DNA from: JAZDFC01 sp043808235
GTDB taxonomy: Bacteria; Bacteroidota; Ignavibacteria; Ignavibacteriales; Melioribacteraceae
Length of the DNA stretch: 64,000 bases
Assembly (NCBI GenBank): GCA_043808235.1
Contig: JAZDFC010000023.1
Location: forward strand, 58,464 to 122,463
Reading direction: 5' to 3'
Within the stretch, counting starts at the first letter, position 1; each line of letters begins with the position of its first letter. The position numbers were made by a program, and so were the translations under genes. This document shows, in pieces, positions 16,889 through 24,441 of the stretch. Under the pieces are notes generated by a model that was given only the letters and a program-made list of their open reading frames with translations, did not search any database and had not been told where the DNA came from.

Positions 16889-19228
16889 ATGAAAAAATTA
16901 TCAATCTTAATTATGATTTTATTATTAACGCTGAATTTGATTAACGCTCAAAATCAAATTACAAAACCGGTTTACAAAGATTCTTCACAACCGGTCGATG
17001 TACGTGTTGAAAATTTGCTATCCCAAATGACACTCGAAGAAAAAGTTGCTCAGATGTTATGTGTAAAGCTCGAGTTCGATATGGAAAAATTAATTGATGA
17101 AGGAATTGGCGATTCACTTTTAAATATGGACAATATCAAAAATGGAATGGGGCAGTATTCAATGCCGTCATTCAGCCATTCAATTAACCGGAAACCAAGA
17201 GAACACGCCGAACTTACAAATAAAATTCAAAAGCTTTTTATGGAAAAGTCGAGACTCGGTATTCCAATAATGTTTCATGAAGAAGCGCTCCATGGTTTTA
17301 ACGGAATTGAGGCGACAAATTATCCTACGCCTCTCGCGCTTGCGGGAAGTTTTAATACAGAGTTGGTTCATCAGGTATTTATCGAAGCGGCAAAAGAAGC
17401 ACGCACAAGAGGAACACACGAAGTGCTTGCGCCTGTTGTTGATTTGGGACGCGACCCTCGATGGGGAAGAACCGAAGAAACTTATGGCGAAGATCCTTAC
17501 CTTGCTTCGCGTATGGGTGTTGCCGCAGTTACCGGGTTCCAGGGATTCCCGCCGGATTTAAGTAGCGCATATCATGTGGTCTCAACACTTAAGCATTTTT
17601 CCGGGCATGGAAGTCACGAAGGCGGAAGGAATATTGCCCCACCGTTAGTGGATGACAGAACATTACGTGATGTACTTTTGAAATCATTCAAAGCATGTGT
17701 GATTGAAGGGAAAGTTAAAGGCATTATGCCCTCGTACAATGAAATAAACGGAGTTCCTTCTCATGCGAATAAATGGCTGCTTACAGATTTGCTGCGGAAT
17801 GAGTGGAACTTCGATGGAATTGTAGTCTCCGATTGGTTTGGAATTCCGGGTACTATCTGGCAGCATCATGTCGCAAAAAATGAAGAAGAAGCTGCAATGC
17901 TTGCAGTTAATTCCGGTGTTGATGTTGACCTCCCAACAATTCAGAGTTACGGACATTTGGTAACATTAGTCAATGAAGGTAAAGTTGATATGAATCTTAT
18001 CGATAGAGCCGTGCTAAGAATTCTTAAAATAAAATATGAACTTGGTTTGTTTGATAATCCATTCGTAGATCCGGATGAAGCCGAAAAATTTGCGGGCTGC
18101 GATGAACATAGAAAAACTGCATTGAAAATTGCGGAAGAATCAATCGTACTTTTGAAGAACGAAGGAAATCTTTTACCTCTCGATATTTCCAAATACAAAA
18201 AAATTGCCGTCATCGGTCCAAACGGCGATAGAGCAGATAACGGAAACTACGCGAATGAACCCAAGCAAAGAATTTCTCCACTTCAAGGAATTAAAGAGAA
18301 AGTTGGCAGCAAAGCCGAAGTGTTTTTCAGCCAGGGCATAAAACTTCTTGCGGATAATGGAACAACCGACACTGTGAGATTAGAAGATCCAATGGCAAAC
18401 TTTAAAAGGATTGAGGAAGCTGCAAGAGTTGCCGAACAAAGCGACATTGTGCTTTTGTTTCTGGGCGCTCAAAAGGAAATGCAAAGAGAAGCCTGGGCGG
18501 ATTATCACCGGGGAGACAATGCGAGTTTGGAATTGCGTTCTTCACAGAACGAACTTGTTCAGGCAATTCAAAAAACCGGCAAACCGATAGTTGTTTTCTT
18601 TTTCAACGGAACGCCTCTTGCTTTCGAATACATCAACAAAACAGTGCCTGCAATTTTTGAGTGCTGGTACCTCGGTCAGGAAACCGGTTATGCTGTTGCG
18701 AATGTTTTATTCGGTGAAGTTAATCCAAGCGCAAAACTTTCAATTTCGCTGCCGGCAAGTTCGGGTCAACTTCCGGTATATTATAATAAAAAACCATCCC
18801 GTTTTAGAGATTACATTTTTGATGATAGTTATCCGTTGTATCCGTTTGGTTATGGTTTAAGTTATACCAAGTTCAAAATTGACAATGTCCGGCTCGAGAA
18901 AAATTCCATTTCGAAAAATGAATCCGTCAGAGTATTTGCCGAAGTTACAAATACCGGGAATGTTGCAGGTAAGGAAGTCGTTCAGCTTTATATAAACGAT
19001 TTAGTTTCAAGCGTTACGCGCCCATTAAAAGAGTTGAAAGATTTTGTGAAAATCGAATTGAAACCCGGAGAAACAAAAACGGTTGAGTTGAATATCACTC
19101 CGGACAAATTATCATTTTACGATATCAACATGAAATACACGGTTGAGCCGGGTGAGTTCAATATTATGGTTGGCAATTCATCCCGCGATATTGATTTGAT
19201 AACCGTGCAGCTTATTGTAACCGAGTAA
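16889..19228 (+). CDS. GH3 beta-glycosidase (beta-glucosidase/xylosidase type), exported
   Basis: 779 residues beginning with a signal peptide (KKLSILIMILLLTLNLINA). The order is the N-terminal TIM barrel, the (alpha/beta)6 sandwich and a C-terminal fibronectin III-like domain. The nucleophile is D315 in GIVVSDWFG. Upstream, KHFSGHG carries the substrate-binding Lys-His pair, and the C-terminal FnIII part includes GKEVVQLYIND. It lacks the PA14 insert seen in the other GH3 of the window. It is the last gene of the rhamnosidase run and is followed 22 bp later by a strong intrinsic terminator. The sugar specificity is not readable; beta-glucoside, xyloside or galactoside are all possible. Confidence 0.94.
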   Translation: MKKLSILIMILLLTLNLINAQNQITKPVYKDSSQPVDVRVENLLSQMTLEEKVAQMLCVKLEFDMEKLIDEGIGDSLLNMDNIKNGMGQYSMPSFSHSINRKPREHAELTNKIQKLFMEKSRLGIPIMFHEEALHGFNGIEATNYPTPLALAGSFNTELVHQVFIEAAKEARTRGTHEVLAPVVDLGRDPRWGRTEETYGEDPYLASRMGVAAVTGFQGFPPDLSSAYHVVSTLKHFSGHGSHEGGRNIAPPLVDDRTLRDVLLKSFKACVIEGKVKGIMPSYNEINGVPSHANKWLLTDLLRNEWNFDGIVVSDWFGIPGTIWQHHVAKNEEEAAMLAVNSGVDVDLPTIQSYGHLVTLVNEGKVDMNLIDRAVLRILKIKYELGLFDNPFVDPDEAEKFAGCDEHRKTALKIAEESIVLLKNEGNLLPLDISKYKKIAVIGPNGDRADNGNYANEPKQRISPLQGIKEKVGSKAEVFFSQGIKLLADNGTTDTVRLEDPMANFKRIEEAARVAEQSDIVLLFLGAQKEMQREAWADYHRGDNASLELRSSQNELVQAIQKTGKPIVVFFFNGTPLAFEYINKTVPAIFECWYLGQETGYAVANVLFGEVNPSAKLSISLPASSGQLPVYYNKKPSRFRDYIFDDSYPLYPFGYGLSYTKFKIDNVRLEKNSISKNESVRVFAEVTNTGNVAGKEVVQLYINDLVSSVTRPLKELKDFVKIELKPGETKTVELNITPDKLSFYDINMKYTVEPGEFNIMVGNSSRDIDLITVQLIVTE

Positions 19229-19249
19229 AAATTCGTTTTGCCAATCTTA

Positions 19250-19294
19250 AAAAGGGGACTCATCAAAATTGTCAGTCGAGTTCCCTTTTATTTT
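19250..19294 (+). terminator. Intrinsic terminator after the rhamnosidase operon
   Basis: AAAAGGGGACTC (19250-19261) pairs with GAGTTCCCTTTT (19278-19289) through 12 base pairs including one G-U, with a 16-base loop, and ATTTT follows. The A-rich and T-rich arms would let it also stop transcripts of the opposing minus-strand operon that ends at 19410. Confidence 0.85.
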
Positions 19295-19409
19295 AGGATG
19301 GTAGTCGCGAGATAATTTGGATTCTAATATTTTGACAGCTTTCCATTTGATATAAATGGCATATTCGAAAGTTTTATTTCTATGTTCCAATAAATTATGT
19401 TTTGAATAA

Positions 19410-20456
19410 TCATAATTCACCTTTGATTTTTATAACGACATGCTCAATGTTTCTTCGATTTACAGTATAAGTTATGTGAATTGATCCATCCGACGCCTGA
19501 ATAACAGCCGGATAACTAAACTCACCATCTTTTTCGTTTTCAAGCTGATAGATATCTTTCCAATTCACGCCATCCTTTGATAAAGCAACATTGAGCACAT
19601 TTCTTCCATTGAACCAATCTTCTCCCTTTTGCAGCGGATTATAAACCAGTACAAATGAACCGTCGTTAAGTGTAACTGCATCAATACCCGAATTGGGATT
19701 CGGCACAGTTGTTTCACTTAACTTAGTCCAACTTTCTCCGTTATCAGTTGACCATGATTGATAAATAACATTCTGTCTGCTGCGGCATAACATCTGTAAT
19801 TTCCCGTCGTGGTGAGAAAGTATTGTAGGCTGAATTACTCCAACTGCGCTGTCTTTCTCAATCTCGATTTTTCTCCAGCTCGTTAATGCTTCATCTGTAA
19901 TTTCGAGATGAACGCTCCATTTACCACCGGTCGTTTCGATACTTGACGGACACAAAATATTTCCGTTCTTCAATTGGATAGGTTTGTTTTTAATTGGACC
20001 AAAAAATCCTTCGGGTAAATTTTCCGGCGCACTCCAGCTTTCTCCGTAATCGGAAGATTGAATGTAGCATCCCCACCACTCACGGGGATTTTTACCAACC
20101 TTGTAAAACAAAATCAACTTATCTGTCGAGGTTTTAAATAACACAGGATTCCAGCAAGGGAAATTCTGACCCAATGAATCTATACCTTTAGCTATTTCTA
20201 TTGGATGGCTCCATGTATTTTCCCGAAAATATGAAATCCAAATTACAACATCATTTGCGCCTTCATGCGAGCCGGCAAACCATGCGGCTAAAAAATTCCC
20301 AGGAGTCGTTTCAACGATTGTGCTTGCATGGCACGCTTCAAATGTCCCGTGGGGAAAGATTGATGAATCTGAAATGACACTCACATTTAAACCATTCATC
20401 GGTTGGGCGAACGAAATTATACTTCCGAAAAAGTAAAGAAACAAAACTTCTTTCAT
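19410..20456 (-). CDS. Sialidase-like beta-propeller (BNR/Asp-box) hydrolase, exported
   Basis: 348 residues with a short signal segment (KEVLFLYFFGSIISFAQ). Three Asp-box motifs are visible (SSDYGESW, STDNGESW, SKDGVNW), which mark blades of a beta-propeller of the sialidase superfamily. The first catalytic arginine of classical GH33 sialidases (the RIP motif) is not present; the equivalent strand reads CHASTIVE. A true sialidase activity is therefore doubtful. It may act on another acidic or deoxy sugar. It is the last gene of the minus-strand operon, 28 bp after the exported GH29, and ends opposite the terminator. Confidence 0.8.
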   Translation of the reverse strand: MKEVLFLYFFGSIISFAQPMNGLNVSVISDSSIFPHGTFEACHASTIVETTPGNFLAAWFAGSHEGANDVVIWISYFRENTWSHPIEIAKGIDSLGQNFPCWNPVLFKTSTDKLILFYKVGKNPREWWGCYIQSSDYGESWSAPENLPEGFFGPIKNKPIQLKNGNILCPSSIETTGGKWSVHLEITDEALTSWRKIEIEKDSAVGVIQPTILSHHDGKLQMLCRSRQNVIYQSWSTDNGESWTKLSETTVPNPNSGIDAVTLNDGSFVLVYNPLQKGEDWFNGRNVLNVALSKDGVNWKDIYQLENEKDGEFSYPAVIQASDGSIHITYTVNRRNIEHVVIKIKGEL

Positions 20457-20484
20457 CTCAAGCCTGTGTATTAAAAATATTTAT

Positions 20485-22737
20485 TTATTCCACACTAATT
20501 TCGTCACAGAACAACCATGCTTTATCTCCGGCGCCTTTGTGCCAGGCGGGACAAACGCCGATGTTGTGGGCAGCAATCCTGATATATCGCGCCTTAACAT
20601 TATCCGCTTTGCAAGCAAATGTTTTAGAAATTTTCTCCTTGTTGTTTTGCGGCTCTTCGTTTTTTATTTCAATCGGAGATGAGAAATTTATTCCATCGTC
20701 CGAAAAAGAATATTCAACCGAAGATGGGAGGAAGATGTATGAATTTTCATCACGCAGAAAACCCGCCGCTACTTTTGTAACTGATTTTATCTCACGTAAA
20801 TCAACAACTACATCCACATCAGTTCCGTTGAAGCCCTGCCATTTACCGTTGTTGAAGTTGGCAGCAGCAGATACACCGTCAACAAGAGTAAACTTTCCGG
20901 CACCCGGATATTTCTCGCTGTGGGGTGTTTTATACTCAATCGAGTATTTCGCTTTATTGAACCCGGCGCTGACTGGTAAACTTTTTTTACCGTCGGAAGA
21001 AATTGCAACCGCTGTTACTACTGTTGAGTTTGTTAAAGAAACTTCACCGGAGTATAAATTCGATTTTTCGGTTGGGATTGTCCCATCGAGAGTGTAATAA
21101 ATTTTTGCTCTTTTTGAATCGCTCGAAATTTTCACATTCATGTTTTCTTCAAACGCGCAGCTGTTCAGCTCAAAAACAATTTCGGGTGGAGTTTTAAATA
21201 TTCCCAATGATGATAAAGTCGGATTGGTACGGCATTGTTCAATAACGAGCTTTACCCTGTCTGCGTAAACATCCGGAAATTTTAATAATCGTTTGTAGCC
21301 GATGGTTGTTCCTTTTACAAAAGTGCGGTAAAGTTGACCATCCCAATATTCGAGGCGGAATTTTTCTATTCTCTGCCCCTTCAGAATATTTTCCTGAAGC
21401 AGAATGCAATTAAATGTTCTGCCCCGCGTTAACTGTACTTCAATTGAAGCAGTGTTCAGCGCTTTATCTGTTGTCCAGTAAGTTGCAGGATCGTTATCGA
21501 GGATAAACTTTACTTCGTTGCCGGGAAGTTCGTTAGTTGTTCTAACTTGGGCATTCGCAGTAAAATTCTCCTTGAAAGTTTCATCGAGAATGTAACGCAT
21601 TTCTTGCAGACTTTTAATATCGTTCTCGTGAATGAGTCCGCGAGTATCCGGCGGAATATTTAAAAGCAGTACACCATTCAATCCGATGGAATTGAAATAA
21701 ATATCTACAAGTTTCTGCGGAGTCTTTACGAGTTCATCTTCGTTCTCATGATAGAACCAGCCGGGACGTATCGACACATCGATCTCCGCCGGATACCAAA
21801 TTAATGACGAAGCATTTTTTAATTTCTCTCTGCTTCCAAGATCTTCATCCATTAAATCGTGTGGAATGAAAGCTCCTTCCACAGCTTGTTGCTGCGAGTT
21901 TGCTGCAATAGCATTCTGATCTAAATTGGAACCCGGAAGAACGCTCCACTCAGTTTGCCGTCCGTAACCCGATTCGGTTCCAACCCATCGGACATCCGGG
22001 CCTGAAACAGCAATCACTGCATTTGGCTGCAGCTTACGAATCAATGCATAATAAGAATTCCAATCATAAATTTGTTTCTTGCCGTTCGGTCCTTCGCCGC
22101 ACGCACCGTCAAACCAAACTTCGGATATCTCGCAGTAGTTTGTTAAAAGTTCTGTCAATTGGTTCATGAAATATGTATTGTATTCGGGAGTGCCATAGGT
22201 CTTTTCATGAATATCCCACGGTGACAAATATACGCCGAATTTTATTCCGGCTTCGCGGCATGCATTCGAAAGGTCTCCTACAATATCACCTTTGCCGTTT
22301 TGAAAAGGAGTATTGGAAATATTATAATCGGTACATTTTGTCGGCCACAAACAAAAACCATCATGATGTTTTGTGGTGAGAATTATCAGTTTAAAACCGG
22401 CTTCCTTAAAAACATTTACCCACTGCTTTACATCAATTTGCTGCGGGTTGAATTGTGTAATGTCGGTTTCCTTCTTCCCCCATTCAACTTCATCGAATGT
22501 GTTAATTCCGAAATGAACAAATCCTGTCATCTCAAGTTTCTGCCATTCGTACTGGCGTGGAGAAGGAAGAACGTTCGCGGCTTTTTCGATAATTTGTTCC
22601 GGCGTATCTATTGGATTAATGATTACGAAGTTTTTGTATTGTTCGTTTTGTATTATTTGTCCAACAGTTGCATTGTTCATGAAAATTAGATTCAACACAA
22701 TCACAATCGCCGGGTACGTTTTCTTGAGTGGTTTCAT
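20485..22737 (-). CDS. GH29 alpha-L-fucosidase, exported, with C-terminal glycan-binding cassette
   Basis: 750 residues. The signal sequence is KTYPAIVIVLNLIFMNNATVG. The GH29 barrel (about 40-370) carries FVHFGINTF, TTKHHDGFCLW and the nucleophile D210 in VWFDGACG. Residues about 380-500 form a beta-sandwich of galactose-binding type. Residues 517-750 hold a cassette made of a chitobiase-C-like module (IYYTLDGTIPTE) and a discoidin/F5-8C-like module ending WHKGAGDKAWLF. That cassette is shared with GH20 and GH92 of this window (see findings). It removes alpha-L-fucose, retaining mechanism, outside the cytoplasm. It is 24 bp downstream of the cytosolic fucosidase gene. Confidence 0.94.
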   Translation of the reverse strand: MKPLKKTYPAIVIVLNLIFMNNATVGQIIQNEQYKNFVIINPIDTPEQIIEKAANVLPSPRQYEWQKLEMTGFVHFGINTFDEVEWGKKETDITQFNPQQIDVKQWVNVFKEAGFKLIILTTKHHDGFCLWPTKCTDYNISNTPFQNGKGDIVGDLSNACREAGIKFGVYLSPWDIHEKTYGTPEYNTYFMNQLTELLTNYCEISEVWFDGACGEGPNGKKQIYDWNSYYALIRKLQPNAVIAVSGPDVRWVGTESGYGRQTEWSVLPGSNLDQNAIAANSQQQAVEGAFIPHDLMDEDLGSREKLKNASSLIWYPAEIDVSIRPGWFYHENEDELVKTPQKLVDIYFNSIGLNGVLLLNIPPDTRGLIHENDIKSLQEMRYILDETFKENFTANAQVRTTNELPGNEVKFILDNDPATYWTTDKALNTASIEVQLTRGRTFNCILLQENILKGQRIEKFRLEYWDGQLYRTFVKGTTIGYKRLLKFPDVYADRVKLVIEQCRTNPTLSSLGIFKTPPEIVFELNSCAFEENMNVKISSDSKRAKIYYTLDGTIPTEKSNLYSGEVSLTNSTVVTAVAISSDGKKSLPVSAGFNKAKYSIEYKTPHSEKYPGAGKFTLVDGVSAAANFNNGKWQGFNGTDVDVVVDLREIKSVTKVAAGFLRDENSYIFLPSSVEYSFSDDGINFSSPIEIKNEEPQNNKEKISKTFACKADNVKARYIRIAAHNIGVCPAWHKGAGDKAWLFCDEISVE

Positions 22738-22761
22738 TTGTTATTAGCAGTTTGTATTTGG

Positions 22762-24183
22762 TTATTTGTTTTTTATGATTTTGAAAGTCCACGCATATTT
22801 GCACAGAGGATTTTGTTGAACCTGCTCTGGAATTTCAATCGTCGAACCTTCGAGTTTGATCTCCACAGTTGAACTGAGTAATTCAATCTTGGAATAATCT
22901 TTAATCGGAAACTTCTCAAAACTAATTTTCGCCGGAAGAGAATTTTCATTTTCCTCGGCAAGATAAATAGCGTAAACAGTTCCATCCTTTAATTCTGTCA
23001 AGCAAACTTTGCCTTCCTTATAAGGAAGAACGGCGTGAGTGTTATAAATTGCCTCACTGTTTACCTTCATCCACTCAGCAATTTCTTTCAAACGGTCGTA
23101 TGCCTCCGGCTCGTAATCGCCTTCAGCTGTTGGCGCAACGTTCAGTAAAAAGTTACCGCCTTTTGCTACAACATCAACAAGAGTGTGAATTAATTTTCTT
23201 GCGGATTTATACTCCAATCCTGGTTCGTAACTCCAGCTTGGTGTAATCGGCATGCACGTTTCCCAAGGATAGGGAAGTGTTCTATCCGGCACTTGATTTT
23301 CCGGAGTGAGATAATTTTGTTGCGGACCCGGAACCGCGCGGTCGACAACAATTAATCCGGGCTGTTTCTTGCGCGAGTTGGCGGCGATCAACGGCATATT
23401 GATATCTTGATTTTGTATGCGGTGAATATGCGAACTGGAAATTTTTCTTTCTGCTTCAATATCAGCGTCGGAGTAATGACGAATCCAGCATCCGTCGAGC
23501 CAGAGAATATCAATCTTCCCGTAGTCGGTCATCAATTCATCTATTTGATTTTGCGTGAACTCAACAAACTTTTGCCAGCGGTCGGAATGTTTGACGATGT
23601 CGTAATTCGCGTTGCGGTCGGGCGTCGCGAATCTTTCCCACCAGAAATAATTCGAATGCCAATCCGGTTTTGAAAAATATGTTCCAACCATCAAACCTTT
23701 CTTCCGGAACTCATCGAAAATTTCCTTTGCGATGTTTGCTTTCGGATTGGAATGAAACGGGCAATCATCATCGGTGATTTTGTAGTCTGTGTATTTCGAA
23801 TCGTACATACAAAATCCATCGTGATGTTTAGTGGTGAAGACGACATATTCCATCCCGGCGGTTTCCGCGGCGTCAGCCCATTTTGCCGGATTGAATTTTG
23901 TCGGGTTGAAAGTTTTTTTCAAATCTTCGTACTGCTTTTTATACTCTGTGTAGTTTTCAATTTTACGTTTGCACCAATCTTCATCTTCAGAACACAACGA
24001 CCACGATTCAACGATGCCCCATTGACTCGACGGCGCCCAGTGCATCAGCAATCCGAATTTTAGATTCTGCCACTCCTCAAGTTTTTTCAAAACGAGCGGG
24101 TCGCTTTCGGGATAATATTCCTTTATTGCTCTTTCAATTTCAACCGCACCGGCGTGCAGTGATTCTTTTTTTTCTTCACTCAT
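22762..24183 (-). CDS. GH29 alpha-L-fucosidase without signal peptide
   Basis: 473 residues. The N-terminus is charged (SEEKKESLHAGAVEIER) with no hydrophobic signal, so the enzyme probably works in the cytosol. GH29 features are KFGLLMHWAPSSQWG, FTTKHHDGFCMYDSK and the nucleophile D230 in DILWLDGCW. There is no carbohydrate-binding appendage. Paired with the exported GH29 next door, it would process fucosylated oligosaccharides that reach the cytosol. It is co-transcribed with it and lies 258 bp downstream of GH20 across a stretch of REP-like hairpins. Confidence 0.94.
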   Translation of the reverse strand: MSEEKKESLHAGAVEIERAIKEYYPESDPLVLKKLEEWQNLKFGLLMHWAPSSQWGIVESWSLCSEDEDWCKRKIENYTEYKKQYEDLKKTFNPTKFNPAKWADAAETAGMEYVVFTTKHHDGFCMYDSKYTDYKITDDDCPFHSNPKANIAKEIFDEFRKKGLMVGTYFSKPDWHSNYFWWERFATPDRNANYDIVKHSDRWQKFVEFTQNQIDELMTDYGKIDILWLDGCWIRHYSDADIEAERKISSSHIHRIQNQDINMPLIAANSRKKQPGLIVVDRAVPGPQQNYLTPENQVPDRTLPYPWETCMPITPSWSYEPGLEYKSARKLIHTLVDVVAKGGNFLLNVAPTAEGDYEPEAYDRLKEIAEWMKVNSEAIYNTHAVLPYKEGKVCLTELKDGTVYAIYLAEENENSLPAKISFEKFPIKDYSKIELLSSTVEIKLEGSTIEIPEQVQQNPLCKYAWTFKIIKNK

Positions 24184-24241
24184 ATTATAATTCCATTAAA
24201 TTCAACATTACTTCTTGTAATTAATTTACCAATAATATTTC

Positions 24242-24304
24242 GTCCCTACGGGACTATTTAATATTAGGGAATGTCATGCTATAAATATTCTGTCCCTACG
24301 GGAC
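24242..24304. repeat. Pair of REP-like palindromes GTCCCTACGGGAC
   Basis: Two identical 13-base palindromes (24242-24254 and 24292-24304) lie 50 bp apart, centre to centre. Each forms a GTCCC/GGGAC stem with a TAC loop. Both are flanked by AATATT-type sequence on either side, so the repeated unit is larger than the palindrome. They resemble the short intergenic repeats common in this phylum. Confidence 0.8.
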
Positions 24305-24422
24305 AGTTAAAATATTTCATTTCTCAAATATATTTTTCGAAGAAATATTCGTGCAATTCAATACTTTCAAAAAAATCTTCTTTCTATTCACTCATCTGTT
24401 TGCCCTTGTTTATCCAGTATCC

Positions 24423-24437
24423 TGTCCGCCGCGGACA
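24423..24437. repeat. GC-rich perfect hairpin 4 bp beyond the GH20 stop
   Basis: TGTCCGC-C-GCGGACA is a perfect 7-bp stem with a one-base centre. It is related in outline (TGTCC...GGACA) to the neighbouring palindromes. No T-run follows on either strand, so it is more likely a REP-type mRNA 3' structure than a terminator. Confidence 0.65.
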
Positions 24438-24441
24438 AGAA

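Larger units (their letters stand above)
24184..24441 (-). other. Intergenic spacer with REP-like hairpins
   Basis: This 258-bp spacer between GH20 and GH29 on the minus strand has no credible gene. It holds two copies of GTCCCTACGGGAC and a third, GC-rich perfect hairpin next to the GH20 stop, described separately. Confidence 0.7.

Noticed and set aside
20537..21097. A 186-codon plus-strand frame inside the exported GH29 gene
   Set aside because: It is antisense to the binding cassette, whose sequence is shared with two other enzymes.
24242..24304. The paired palindromes as the start of a CRISPR array
   Set aside because: Only two copies, self-complementary, no regular spacer series and no cas genes.
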